Source: JAMXLO01 sp963794185 | Lineage (GTDB): Bacteria; Pseudomonadota; Alphaproteobacteria; Acetobacterales; Acetobacteraceae | Length of the DNA: 64,000 nt | NCBI GenBank assembly: GCA_963794185.1 | Contig: CAWCDM010000101.1 | Span: forward strand, 20,019 to 84,018 | Reading direction: 5' to 3' | Part shown: piece after piece, positions 18,216-27,571 of the stretch | How the letters are laid out: the number at the start of each line of letters is the position of its first letter | Position numbering within the stretch: the stretch's first letter is position 1 | Notes under the pieces: model-generated | What the model was told of the DNA's origin: nothing | The model's input: the letters and a program-made list of their open reading frames with translations, nothing else | Database searches by the model: none | Position numbers and translations under genes: made by a program

Positions 18216-20130
18216 ATGATCGCTTCCTTTCGCCGCTACCTCGATACCTGGGTGGTCCGCGGCTTCTTCCTGATCATGGTGCTCGCCTTCATCTCCTGGG
18301 GCGTCGGCGACGTCATTCGCCTGGTTGGCTCCTCGACCTGGGCGGCGAAGGTCGGCAGCCAGACCATCGAGGCCCCGCAGCTTCAGGCGACATATCAGCG
18401 CGACCTGGCGCAGTTGACCCACGACCTGCCGCCCGGTCAGGAGGCCTCGCCGGAGATGCGCAGTCGCGTCGCCAGCCAGGCGCTGCAGCGCCTCATCACC
18501 CAGACGGCGCTGCAGCAGGAGCTGCAACAGCTTCGGGTCGTCACACCCGACCAGGCGGTTCGCCAGTCCGTTCTGGCAATGCCGGCGTTCCACGGTGCGA
18601 ACGGCCAATTCGACAAGCAAACCTTCGATACGGTGCTGCGCAACAACGGGCTCACCGAACCACGCTTCCTCGACATGATGCGCACCGACCTGTCGCAGCG
18701 GCAGGTGCTAGGAGCGGTGGGCGCCGGGGCGGCGACGCCCGAGGTCCTGCTGCGCCCGCTGTTCCAGGGCCAGTTCGAGAAGCGCTCGGCCGACATGGTG
18801 GAGTTTCCGTTCGGCGCCGCGCCCGAGCCGCCGGCGCCCGCCGAGGCCGACCTGCAGCGCTGGTACGACAACCACCCGGACCTCTACGCGACACCGGAAT
18901 TCCGCAGGATCAAGGCGATCGTGCTGTCGCCGGAGACATTGGCCAAGGATATACCCATCACCGACACCGACGTGCAGGCCGCCTACGACCAGCACAAGTC
19001 GCTGTTCATCAAGCCGGAGAAGCGCTCCGCCGAGGTGGTCTCGGTGGCGGACGCGACCAAGGCCGCAGCACTTGCCGCCCAGTGGCGGGGTGGCGCCGAC
19101 TGGGACGCGATGCAGAAGGCGGCGCAGGACGCGGGCGGCTCGGCGGTCGCACTCGACGATGCCACCGAGCAGCAGTTCCCCGATGCGGACCTGGCGCGCA
19201 GCGTGTTCGCCGCCGCGCCAAACACCGTCTCGGACCCGGCGAAAGGCGCGCTGGGCTGGCATGTGCTGCGCGTCACCAAGGTCACCCCGGGGAGCAGCCA
19301 AGGTTTCGACGAGGTGAAGGGGGAAATCCGCAGCCAGCTGCTGTCCGTCAAGGCTGCGGAGCTGATGTACGACCGCGCCAACAAGGTGGACAACGTGCTC
19401 GGCAGCGGCGCGGGCATCGACGAGATCCCGAGCGATCTCGGGCTGGTCGGGGTCGCCGGCACGCTCAATGCAGAGGGCAACACCAAGGAGGGCACCCCGG
19501 CGCCGATCCCCGGGCCGGCAGAACTCCGCAGCGCGCTGGTCAAGGCGGCGTTCGAGGTCCAGAAGGGCGACCCACTCCGCCTCGTCGAGGTGGCAGACTC
19601 CATCCACGGGCGGTTCGTCCTACTACGCGATCAGCGTCGAGGAGGTGACCCCGCCGGCCGAAAAACCGTTCGACGAGGTCAAGGCGCAGGTCGCCGCCGA
19701 CTGGACGCAGGATGCACGGCGCCATGCGCAGGAGCAGGCGGCGGCCAAATTGCTGGCGGCGGTGAAGGGCGGCCAGTCGCTGGCCGACGCCGCGACCGTC
19801 GCCGGGGTGACGGTGCGCCGGACGCCGCTCGTCACGCGCGATGCAGGCGCCGAGGGGATGCCGCCGCAGCTTGGCCGTGTCCTGTTCAGCCTGAAACCGG
19901 GCGAACCCACGATGGGCGAATCGGGCGATGCCTACATCGTCGCCGTGCCGGCCGAGATCGTCGAGTCCGACCCGAAGGCGGATCCAGCCGGCTACGCCCA
20001 GGTTCGCGAGGCGGTGGCCCGTTCCAGCGCCAACGACCTCGCCACCATCTTCTCCGACGCGGTGCGCGAGCGCGCGCAGCCGCAGATCAACCAACCCGTC
20101 GTCGACACGGTCACCGGCAGCAATCCATGA
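18216..20130 (+). CDS. ppiD: Peptidylprolyl isomerase/periplasmic chaperone PpiD-like (one frameshift in this sequence)
   Basis: This membrane-anchored SurA/PpiD-type chaperone helps fold exported proteins. Residues 1-35 (MIASFRRYLDTWVVRGFFLI, then a hydrophobic run) give a short cytosolic tail and one membrane span. A SurA_N-like chaperone region, a parvulin domain near residues 225-385 and a second C-terminal region follow. The C-terminal region starts GGSSYYAISVEEVTPPAEKP in another frame. Dropping one G at 19608-19610 joins them into about 637 residues. Its TGA overlaps the trpE ATG (ATGA). Confidence 0.88.
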
Positions 20131-21657
20131 ACGTCACGCTCACACCCGGCTTCGCCAGCTTCCGATCCGCCTATGAGGCGGGGCGCGGCACGCTGGTCTG
20201 GCGCGGCGGTGTGGCCGATCTCGAGACGCCGGTCGCGGCTTTCCTTAAGCTCGCGCACGGAAGACCCAACTCGTTCCTGCTCGAGAGCGTGGAAGGCGGG
20301 GCGGCGCGCGGGCGCTATTCGATCATCGGCATGGAGCCGGACCTGATCTGGCGCTGCCGCAATGGCCGCGCGGAGGTCAACCGGCATGCCCGCTCGGCGC
20401 CGCACGCCTTCATTGCGGATGACCGGCCGGCGCTCGAGAGCCTGCGCGCGCTGATCGGCGAGACGCGGCTCGATGTGCCGGCGCACCTGCCGCCGATGGC
20501 AGGCGGGCTGGTTGGCTATCTCGGCTACGACATGGTGCGGCTAATGGAGGTGCTGCCGGCGAAGAACCGCGACGTGCTCGGCGTGCCGGACGCACTGCTG
20601 ATCCGCCCCACACTGTTCGCCATCTTCGACAACGTGAACGACGAGCTGACCCTCGCCGCACCGGTCTATCCAAGCAATTCGGTGTCCACCGATGCCGCAT
20701 GGCAGGCGGCCCATATGCTGCTGGATGAGGCCGGCGCGGCGCTGGAACGTCCGCTGCCGCACGCCGCGCCGCCCGTCGCACTGCCCGCGCTGCCCGCGCC
20801 GGTGTCGAACCTCACCAAGGAGGACTTCCTTGCGGCGGTGGTGACGGCGAAGGAGTACATCGCCGCCGGCGACGCCTTTCAGATCGTGCCGAGCCAGCGC
20901 TTCTCGGTGCCGTTCGCCCTGCCGCCGTTCGCGCTGTACCGCGCGCTGCGGCGGATCAACCCTGCGCCGTTCCTGTTCTTCCTCGACTTCGGCGGCTTTG
21001 CGGTGGTGGGCTCCAGCCCGGAGATCCTGGTGCGGCTGCGCGACGGCATCGTGACGATCCGCCCGCTCGCCGGCACGCGGCGGCGGGGCACGACGCACGA
21101 CGAGGACCAGGCGCTCGAGGCGGAACTGCTCAACGATCCGAAGGAACGCGCCGAGCATCTGATGCTGCTCGATCTCGGCCGCAACGATGTGGGCCGCGTG
21201 GCGGAGCTGGGGTCGGTCAAGGTGACCGAGAGCTTCGTGGTCGAGCGCTTCAGCCACGTCATGCACATTTCGTCGAACGTCGAGGGCAGACTGCGCGAGG
21301 GGCTGGATGCGCTGGACGCGCTGGTTGCCGGATTTCCCGCGGGCACCCTGTCCGGTGCGCCCAAGGTGCGCGCGATGGAGATCATCGAGGAGCTGGAACC
21401 GTCGCGGCGCGGCATCTACGCCGGCTGCATCGGCTATTTCGCCGCCAATGGCACGATGGACACCTGCATCGGGCTGCGCACCGCGCTGGTCAAGGACGGC
21501 ACGATGTATGTGCAGGCCGGCGGCGGCGTGGTGGCCGAACTCCGACCCGGAGTTCGAGTACGAAGAGACGCGGCAGAAGGCGCGTGCCCTGCTGCGCGCC
21601 GCGGAAGAGGCGGTGCGGTTCGCGGCGGGGAAGCGCGGGGGCGGGCGGTCTGGGTAG
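20127..21657 (+). CDS. trpE: Anthranilate synthase component I TrpE (one frameshift in this sequence)
   Basis: TrpE converts chorismate to anthranilate, the first step of tryptophan synthesis. Chorismate-binding blocks are clear: GDAFQIVPSQRFS, VVGSSPEILVRL, RPLAGTRRRG, LLDLGRNDVGRV, FPAGTLSGAPKVRAMEII and YVQAGGGVVA. The last 40 residues (DPEFEYEETRQKA onward) need one base dropped near 21538, giving 509 residues. It is translationally coupled to ppiD. The usual trpG-trpD-trpC follow-on is absent, since the next gene is on the other strand. No leader peptide was seen. Confidence 0.94.
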
Positions 21658-21685
21658 CGGTTGTCGGCAGGCGTTTCAACCGCGG

Positions 21686-22078
21686 TCAGTACGGGGCGTA
21701 GGACTTCTCTTCGATCACGTCGGAGCCGAACCCGATGCTGATCTGGCGCTTCACCGCGGCGCGTTCGTCGTTGGTCCGGTAGATGCTGCGCGCCGCGGCA
21801 ACGAAGTCCGGCCCGAAATCGGCGCGCCGCTCGCAGTCGCGGATGCTGTCCTCCAGGTTCCAGAGGCGCTGGTTGATGGCCTTGAGCTGCGCTGTCAACG
21901 CATCAAGACGTGGCGATCGCGGGATCGCCTGATCGCGCCGCGCGCACAGCATGGCGAGCTCCGCCTGAACGTTCTTCGTCTTGGCGGCGTCGGTGAACTG
22001 CTCGGCCTTGATCTCCAGGATGGTGATCTTGTCGATCAACTCGCCAATGGCGATCGGCGTCTCGACTGAATGTGCCAT
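21686..22078 (-). CDS. DUF6165 family protein
   Basis: This 130-residue protein matches what I recall of the DUF6165 family (PIAIGELIDKITILEIKAEQ start, then a helical segment with AELAMLCARRDQ and INQRLWNLEDSIRDCE). Function is unknown. Such proteins are often found near glycosyl- or sulfotransferase genes, and here a sulfotransferase lies 380 bases away on the other strand. The ATG at 22078 has AGGA seven bases upstream. No membrane segment. Confidence 0.75.
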   Translation of the reverse strand: MAHSVETPIAIGELIDKITILEIKAEQFTDAAKTKNVQAELAMLCARRDQAIPRSPRLDALTAQLKAINQRLWNLEDSIRDCERRADFGPDFVAAARSIYRTNDERAAVKRQISIGFGSDVIEEKSYAPY

Positions 22079-22285
22079 CACGGTCCTGCTGAAAATCATT
22101 CGGGAAAGCGGTGCCTTACGGTGGCACGGGATCTCTGAATCGCGACCAGCCATCCGGTGGGAATATCGACCACTGGCATATCTGCGACAAGCTGACCGGG
22201 CTGGTCGGATCGATGCAGCAAGTTGCACTGATTTAACGAAGAAATCCCCCTTGCCAACAGTTCTGCGCCGGGTTCCGATACGCGG

Positions 22286-22462
22286 ATGACCATCTTGAGC
22301 GTCCTGAACGGCGAATTGCGGCGGCACCTGATCGGGTTCGCACGCGACGGGTCTGCCGCGCATCATTTGGCCGCACCTGGTGAGGTGCGGCTTCCAATGG
22401 ATCGGGCCGGCAGTTGGGATCGGCTGAACAACTTCGCGGATCGTTTCACGGGTAGCCGATGA
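22286..22462 (+). CDS. Possible small ORF (58 codons) coupled to the sulfotransferase gene
   Basis: This short reading frame runs ATG to TGA and its stop overlaps the sulfotransferase ATG by four bases (ATGA). The product begins MTILSVLNGELRRHL and ends NNFADRFTGSR. I do not recognise it. The coupling geometry and amphipathic start make it worth recording, but codon evidence is weak and it could be the remnant of a longer gene. The rest of the 380-base gap (22079-22285) shows nothing convincing. Confidence 0.3.
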   Translation: MTILSVLNGELRRHLIGFARDGSAAHHLAAPGEVRLPMDRAGSWDRLNNFADRFTGSR

Positions 22463-23754
22463 TGCTGTCGGATTCACGGGTCGCATTGCGTTTGATCGTC
22501 CGGCGTGCGGCGCTGACCGTCGGTCCGCTACGCCGACTCTGGCAACAACGCAATCGTCTTCTGGCTGAAGCCGAAGAGCTGACACGTGTCATGGCGGAAA
22601 TCACGGCAGAGCGTGATCGTGCCGTGGCAAGGCTACAGGCCCAGCTTCTGACGGAAGCCGACGACCATGCTCATGCCCTGGCGGAACAGACGTCAGAGCG
22701 CGATCGCGCCCTGGCAGCTTTGCAGGCTGAACTCGCGGCAGCCCGTAGTGAGGCAGCGCAGAATTTGCGCAAGGCGGAGAATTATGAGCAGCGTCTGGAC
22801 GCGCTCCGGGACCAGCGCGACAGCGTCGCAGCTTCTGCGCTTGCCCTGGTGGCCCGGACGGCTGCAAACGGCAACCATGCCGTGTTGTTTCTGCAAACAG
22901 AGGGCGGTCGGCGGACAGCGGTGTATCCTCTGGCCGATGGCGTACTGTCCCTGTCGCCACTCACCGGCCAGGCGCCGCACGCGGTATGTCTGATCACTCA
23001 ACCCAAGGCGGGCACCTATCTGGTTGGGAGACTGCTGGAGAGGCTTGGGCTGGTGAACACGGAGGTTCACGTCGACCGGCTTGGGTTCAGCGACTATCGT
23101 CACAAATCGATTGCCGAGATGCGATCGGACTACTTGAAGTTCACCACGCGTATTCCCATCGAGGTGTCTGCCGGCCTAACGGCGGTCGGCCAGTTCATCG
23201 TCGGCCATCTGGAGCACGAGCCCCACAGCATTGCCGCGACTCGTCACCTGCGTCGTATCTTGCTGATCCGTGACGCGCGCGATTGTCTGATTTCATTCAT
23301 GCGCTTCTTCGAAATTCCTGGCCGTGCCGAAAGGAAGCCGAAGACATGGACAACACTGTCGGAAGGGCCCGACAGGCTGGGAGCGTTTCTCGACCAGTGG
23401 GGTGCCGAGCTTGTCCCATTTATGCGCGGCGTCCTGGGCTGGATGAACGAGCCTGACGTGCTGGTCGTCCGGTTCGAGGAACTGATGGGCGACATGGGCC
23501 TCGGCGCGCAGCGACAGACGCTGGAGGCAATCACGCAGCATGTCGGTGTCAGCACCTCGCAGGATATCGTTTCGCTGTTTGCGCGCGAAGTGGTCGGCAC
23601 GCCTACCAAGACCTATTCCGGCGCACGATCGGAATCCAGCCGGTTCTGGGACGAGCGAGTTGAAATGCGCTTCGTCCAACTGGGTGGCGACGCGCTGCAG
23701 CGCGAACTTGGCTACCCCGAGGTCTGGCGCGACGCGGTGCGTGTCGCCGAATGA
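22459..23754 (+). CDS. Sulfotransferase-family protein with N-terminal coiled coil
   Basis: This 431-residue protein has an N-terminal heptad-like region (residues 28-115, rich in Glu/Arg/Ala) and a C-terminal sulfotransferase-type domain. CLITQPKAGTYLVGRLLERL is the 5'-phosphosulfate loop and RRILLIRDARDCLISFMRFF the 3'-phosphate-binding region used to bind PAPS. Family members transfer sulfate to carbohydrates, lipids or proteins. The coiled coil suggests assembly with a partner or a surface-polysaccharide machine. No membrane span. The acceptor is unknown. Confidence 0.78.
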   Translation: MMLSDSRVALRLIVRRAALTVGPLRRLWQQRNRLLAEAEELTRVMAEITAERDRAVARLQAQLLTEADDHAHALAEQTSERDRALAALQAELAAARSEAAQNLRKAENYEQRLDALRDQRDSVAASALALVARTAANGNHAVLFLQTEGGRRTAVYPLADGVLSLSPLTGQAPHAVCLITQPKAGTYLVGRLLERLGLVNTEVHVDRLGFSDYRHKSIAEMRSDYLKFTTRIPIEVSAGLTAVGQFIVGHLEHEPHSIAATRHLRRILLIRDARDCLISFMRFFEIPGRAERKPKTWTTLSEGPDRLGAFLDQWGAELVPFMRGVLGWMNEPDVLVVRFEELMGDMGLGAQRQTLEAITQHVGVSTSQDIVSLFAREVVGTPTKTYSGARSESSRFWDERVEMRFVQLGGDALQRELGYPEVWRDAVRVAE

Positions 23755-23884
23755 GCCGCGGTCGCCTCGGTCAAGCTGGTGTGGCTGGCTGGCGCAGAGG
23801 AACCAGCCATCGCCGCGTGGTCGCCGGTTGGAGCGAGCGCGTTTGACCGTTCCCGGCGCGTCTCGTGTCGGTCTGCGCCACCCT

Positions 23885-23908
23885 GTCATGGCCTGCGCCC
23901 GCCATGAC
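23885..23908. repeat. Short palindrome (GTCATGGC family)
   Basis: GTCATGGC and GCCATGAC form eight-base arms around a GC-rich eight-base spacer. It lies between the convergent sulfotransferase and CBS genes, where it could terminate both. Similar arms occur at 30981-31089 and 42959-43010. Confidence 0.6.
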
Positions 23909-23944
23909 AAGGAGGTATGGTGCGACCGCAATCGCCTGGCAGCC

Positions 23945-24403
23945 TCAGTTCATGGGACTGGCAGTGTTCCCCTGATTGTTCCGTGAAGCACTTTGGAAGG
24001 CCAGCCTGGAGACGTTGGAGTAGAGCTCCTGCGGTCCTTTCAGAGCGAGATCGGACAGCGACACGATGCCGACCACCTTGTTCGATCCACTGAGGCGAAC
24101 CGGGAGATGATGGATGTGATTCTCTTCCATCGTACGCAGGGCGTCCTCGATGCTGTCGGTATCGTGGCAGTAGGTGACGCCGGTGGTCATGATCTGGCGT
24201 ACCGTCGTGGTCGTCGGGTTGAGGCCCTCGGCGGTGGCACGCGTGGTCAGGTCCTTTTCAGTGAGCATGCCAATGAAGTTGCCGCTGTCGTTGACTGGGA
24301 GACAGCCGATATTGGCGTCGCGCATGTTCCGCGCAGCATCGGTCAGGGTGGTGGTGGGCGTCGTCGATGCGACGTTTCGGGTCATCAATTCGCGAACGAG
24401 CAT
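23945..24403 (-). CDS. CBS-domain pair protein
   Basis: This 152-residue protein consists of two CBS domains (residues about 5-60 and 70-130), starting ELMTRNVASTTPTTTLTDAA and with PVRLSGSNKVVGIVSLSDLA in the second. Such stand-alone pairs bind adenine nucleotides and sense energy or stress state; the partner is not evident. The ATG at 24403 has AGGAG seven bases upstream. It is isolated, facing the sulfotransferase gene. Confidence 0.88.
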   Translation of the reverse strand: MLVRELMTRNVASTTPTTTLTDAARNMRDANIGCLPVNDSGNFIGMLTEKDLTTRATAEGLNPTTTTVRQIMTTGVTYCHDTDSIEDALRTMEENHIHHLPVRLSGSNKVVGIVSLSDLALKGPQELYSNVSRLAFQSASRNNQGNTASPMN

Positions 24404-24580
24404 GAGGCACTCCTGCTGAATGTTGGTCGCCCGACGGGACTTGACCATCGATGGCGCTGGCGCACCCTAAGCCGCAAAACATGAATCGATGTTTAATCAA
24501 CTTGGAGCCTGGACTCCGAATCGGTAAATCCGCGATGAATCCTTTTGATGCCACGGCGAGTTGGCGGGGGACGCACCACC

Positions 24581-25303
24581 ATGGATCTGCCCACAGGTTC
24601 CTTATACGTGAGTTCGCACCAGCGCGACCTGCCACTCGCGGACGCCGCCAGGCGGTCTGCGACACTTCCCCGAAGGGCGCCGGGCCGCGCGCCAGACCGG
24701 GCGGCAGACCCTCGGGCCATCCATATCTCGGGCTATGATCGCGAGGGGAAGGATTTCTACGCCACGCCCAGCTGGGTCACCGAGGCATTGCTGCAGCACA
24801 TCGGCTTCCGCGGGCCGGTGTGGGAGCCCTGCTGCGGCGACGGCGCAATGTCGAACGTGCTTGCTGCACACGGCTACAAGGTCGTTTCCAGCGATATCGC
24901 CGAGCGAGGCTTTGGTACCTCGGGCATCGACTTCCTTGCCTGCCGCAACCTGCCGGAAGGTTGTCGCGCGATCGTGACGAACCCGCCCTATGGCGATACC
25001 GGCTCCCACAAAGGGCAGGCGAGATCGTCGGCGGCGATGCTGAGATTCGTGCGCCATTCCCTGGCGCTTGCCGCGTCAGTGCAGGGTCAGCTTGCGTTGT
25101 TGGTCAGGCTGCAGTGGATTGCCGGCCAGCGCACCGCCGACGTGCTGTCCGCCGCTCCATTTGCCGCCACTGTGGTGCTGACGCGGCGCATCCAGTGGTT
25201 TACCAAGGGCGAGCACACCAATCACGCCCAGCATCACCACGCCTGGGTGGTGTTCGACCACGCCCATCCGGCAGGATGCCCGCCGGCGCTGCTCTACGCC
25301 TGA
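24581..25303 (+). CDS. Orphan SAM-dependent DNA methyltransferase-like protein
   Basis: This 240-residue protein resembles phage-type adenine methylases. DFYATPSWVTEALLQH lies just before the SAM-binding block VWEPCCGDGAMSNVLAAHGY, and IVTNPPYGDTG gives the catalytic NPPY motif. The first 45 residues are Arg/Ala-rich and poorly conserved in appearance. No target-recognition domain, endonuclease or other phage gene is adjacent, so it looks like a solitary or prophage-derived methylase. The start at 24581 has GGGGGA about nine bases upstream. DNA specificity unknown. Confidence 0.75.
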   Translation: MDLPTGSLYVSSHQRDLPLADAARRSATLPRRAPGRAPDRAADPRAIHISGYDREGKDFYATPSWVTEALLQHIGFRGPVWEPCCGDGAMSNVLAAHGYKVVSSDIAERGFGTSGIDFLACRNLPEGCRAIVTNPPYGDTGSHKGQARSSAAMLRFVRHSLALAASVQGQLALLVRLQWIAGQRTADVLSAAPFAATVVLTRRIQWFTKGEHTNHAQHHHAWVVFDHAHPAGCPPALLYA

Positions 25304-25340
25304 CAGGCGCTGGCCCAAGCGGGCCGCGTCACCGCCAAGA

Positions 25341-25601
25341 CTACCGCTGCCGCGGAACCATTTCGTGTTCCGACTGGTAAGCTGTCACGGTCGAATGCCC
25401 CTCAGCAGTCGGCGAGCCCATCGGTCGCGCAACCTCGCCTCGCGCTCCAGGCGGCGTGGTGCGCGTCTTCGGTCCCTGCTTCACCCGACCAGGAACTCTC
25501 GCCCGCGGCCCGGTGATGCCGGTCGAGGCCGGCGGGTCGCTCGCGGGGAAGCTGTCCCCGACAGTTCGATCATGGCGCTCATCGGCTTGCCCGTTCGTCA
25601 T
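25341..25601 (-). CDS. Small conserved hypothetical protein with SFPASDPP motif
   Basis: This 86-residue hydrophilic protein carries DSFPASDPPAS near residue 17, a motif I recognise from small uncharacterised bacterial proteins that often sit near stress genes. The rest is Arg/Pro/Thr-rich and predicted to be disordered. No signal or membrane segment. Function unknown. It lies at the edge of a cluster of small stress-type genes. Confidence 0.55.
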   Translation of the reverse strand: MTNGQADERHDRTVGDSFPASDPPASTGITGPRARVPGRVKQGPKTRTTPPGARGEVARPMGSPTAEGHSTVTAYQSEHEMVPRQR

Positions 25602-25660
25602 CGTCCGCTTGCTCCGTTTTGATTCCGCCGGCGGCCGCTAGAGCAAGCACCGCACCGTCA

Positions 25661-25780
25661 GTACACCTCGCCCGCGCGAGAGCCTGCCCCGGGCTTGAAC
25701 CGGGGTCGCCCCGAAGCGGCGGGAGAGGGTGCACCCGGTACTCCCGGATGCACCCTGTTCCGCAAGAGGGAGAGGTGTAC
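25661..25780. repeat. Long palindromic repeat (GTACACCTC family)
   Basis: This element begins GTACACCTCGCCCG and ends GAGGGAGAGGTGTAC, with inner CGGCGGGAGAGGGTGCACCC and GGATGCACCC arms. It occupies most of the 335-base gap 25602-25936; the remainder shows nothing gene-like. It is related to the repeats at 6320, 28399 and 46692. Confidence 0.75.
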
Positions 25781-25936
25781 TCAAGCGCAATGCCTCAATC
25801 GCCATCCCAGTGAAACCAAAAATGCTCTAATGCTGCAACGTACGCTGTAACTGCGCCTTGTTCATTGCTGAATGGCCTGGAACGTTGCGCCTCGCGGCTT
25901 CGCGGTAAAGCTCTGCCCGTGTCGGCTCGCCTCGGT

Positions 25937-26188
25937 TCACCGGCGCCGCTCCTCCTTCTGCTGCTGCGCCGTCTGACCATGGCGCTCCTTCGATTTGGTG
26001 CGCGCGTATTGCCGCCGGTTCTGCCTAGGCGATTGCTGATTGGATGCCCCAGACTCGCTCAACGCGATCGCGACGGCCTGGCGCCTTTTCCGAACCTTGC
26101 CGCCTCGGCTGCTCTCGAGCTCGCCATGCTTCCACTCGTGCATCACGCGTCCGACAGTCTCCTTCTGCTCTGTGTTCTGTCTTGCCAC
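25937..26188 (-). CDS. DUF6496-like small basic protein
   Basis: This 83-residue, strongly basic protein starts VARQNTEQKETVGRVMHEWK and contains RQAVAIALSESG, the pattern I associate with DUF6496 proteins (KQAIAIGLSKAR). The C-terminus is Gln/Arg/Lys-rich. Such proteins are uncharacterised and often found with stress genes. The GTG start is preferred because AGGAG lies about seven bases upstream. A hairpin separates it from the DUF892 gene upstream. Confidence 0.65.
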   Translation of the reverse strand: MARQNTEQKETVGRVMHEWKHGELESSRGGKVRKRRQAVAIALSESGASNQQSPRQNRRQYARTKSKERHGQTAQQQKEERRR

Positions 26189-26210
26189 GTCCGAACTCCT
26201 AGCATTCGAA

Positions 26211-26240
26211 GGAGCCGCCGGCCGATCCGCCGGCGGCTCC
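26211..26240 (-). terminator. Perfect hairpin downstream of the DUF892 gene
   Basis: GGAGCCGCCGGC and GCCGGCGGCTCC form a 12-base perfect stem with a 6-base loop. It lies about 40 bases after the DUF892 stop codon and before the DUF6496 start, so it is a good candidate terminator or attenuator between them. Confidence 0.7.
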
Positions 26241-26279
26241 GTCTCCATACGATACTCAGGCCGCCTGCTTCATCGCCTG

Positions 26280-26759
26280 CTAATTGATTTTCTTCGCGGC
26301 GAGATCGTTGAGAAGCGTGTCGGCCTTCTTCTCCTCCTCCAGGGTCTCGTGCATGAGTTGCACCACCTGCTCCTGGCCGCAGGTCTTCGCCCACGCGATG
26401 ATCGTGCCATACCGCGCCATCTCGTAGTGTTCGACCGCCTGCGCGTTGGCGAGGATTCCGGCATCGCGCACCGTACCTTCCGGAAACTCCTCGATCACCT
26501 CCTCGCCTTCCTCGATCAGTCCGTTGATCGCCTCGCAGGTCTGCGCGCGCGCCCGCTTGCCGAGCGCTTCGAAGGCCTTCTGCAGCCGATCGACCTGGCC
26601 CTGCGTTTCTTCGCGGTGATGCATCAGTGCCTGCCTGAGATCCTCGTTCTGCGCCGCCTTCGCCATCTTCGGCAGCGCCTTTAGGATCTGACGCTCGGCA
26701 TAGTAGATGTCCTGCATGAATGCGAGCATGAGATCGTTTAGCGTCTTTGTCGTAGCCAT
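26280..26759 (-). CDS. DUF892/YciE-YciF ferritin-like protein
   Basis: This 159-residue four-helix protein has the YciF/DUF892 pattern: LMLAFMQDIYYAERQILKAL at the N-terminus, EETQGQVDRL, then AQAVEHYEMARYGTI with ferritin-like Glu/His spacing, and HETLEEEKKADTLLNDLA. Family members are induced by osmotic or general stress and may bind di-iron; biochemical function is unsettled. It belongs to the local small stress-gene cluster. Confidence 0.92.
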   Translation of the reverse strand: MATTKTLNDLMLAFMQDIYYAERQILKALPKMAKAAQNEDLRQALMHHREETQGQVDRLQKAFEALGKRARAQTCEAINGLIEEGEEVIEEFPEGTVRDAGILANAQAVEHYEMARYGTIIAWAKTCGQEQVVQLMHETLEEEKKADTLLNDLAAKKIN

Positions 26760-26937
26760 CGTCGTCCTCGCTGTGGTTGCGACCTAACAGCCGCTGTTGC
26801 GCGTATCGTGCGTGATGTCCCGTTTACGATCCGTCGCACGACAGACCGATAACCGATCACCCGATCGCAGCGTTCACATACAAGACTTAGCAATTGTGCG
26901 TGTGCGAGTGTGGTGTGCGAGGTGTCGCCTGAAGCGA

Positions 26938-27465
26938 TCAGCGGGCCTGTACCGAAGTTGCGCCAGCCGCGCGAAGGATAGACTCTGCATCGCAGCACTT
27001 CGCTTCGCTGGGAGCGCGCACCGACAGGACCAGCGTGCCGGTGGCCGCCTTGCGTTCACGGTCCTCCTGCTCCTCGCCGTTCGCGGCGCTGCTGATCGCA
27101 TAGGCCGCACTGCCGAACATGCCGCCGCCAACGACGGCCGCGGCGATCGCCGGGGCCACAGTGCCCCCTGTTGCAATGACCGCGCCGCCCGCGGCCATCG
27201 CCGCGATGGCCGCGGCTGCGCTCGTCTGCAACGTCCGCGCCTGGCGGGCATCCTCTTCGGTGTCGGCCGGCTTCGCCCCCGCTTCAGGCGTGGCGAATTC
27301 CTCCGGCGGCAAAACCTCCGGCAAACTCAGATCCGCCCTGTCAAAACCTGACATTTCCAACCGCGTGATCGCATTCTGCATCAAATCGGGCGCGGCAAAC
27401 GTTGCCCGCACTTCGTGGACCTCGCGCATGATCGGCGCTGATTTGGCTGTCTGCAGATCCGACAC
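26938..27465 (-). CDS. Hypothetical protein with Gly/Ala-rich hydrophobic segment
   Basis: This is a protein of about 175 residues. An N-terminal soluble part (HEVRATFAAPDLMQNAITRL, then LEMSGFDRADLSL) resembles small stress proteins that sense or bind at membranes. A long Ala/Gly-rich hydrophobic stretch (residues about 90-140, with GGAVIATGGTVAPAIAAAVV) could cross or insert into membrane. A C-terminal LVLSVRAPSEAKCCDAESIL segment resembles the tails of DUF1269-like proteins. The GTG at 27465 is chosen for its AAGGAGG five bases upstream. Function unknown. Confidence 0.7.
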   Translation of the reverse strand: MSDLQTAKSAPIMREVHEVRATFAAPDLMQNAITRLEMSGFDRADLSLPEVLPPEEFATPEAGAKPADTEEDARQARTLQTSAAAAIAAMAAGGAVIATGGTVAPAIAAAVVGGGMFGSAAYAISSAANGEEQEDRERKAATGTLVLSVRAPSEAKCCDAESILRAAGATSVQAR

Positions 27466-27571
27466 GATCGCCTCCTTGAGTTTACATCCCACGTTCAAGT
27501 GGAACGGGTCGCCCAGCTTATGCCGGACGACCCGCCCCCTACGATCGGGACTTACCGTTCAGATCGTGTCT

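Noticed and set aside
18168..21701. A single 1177-codon frame joining ppiD and trpE
   Set aside because: The join comes from the extra base in ppiD; each gene has its own family ends and an ATGA junction.
24486..24500. A TCGATGTTTAATCAA sequence resembling an FNR box upstream of the CBS gene
   Set aside because: The half-sites are imperfect and the spacer is five bases, not four.
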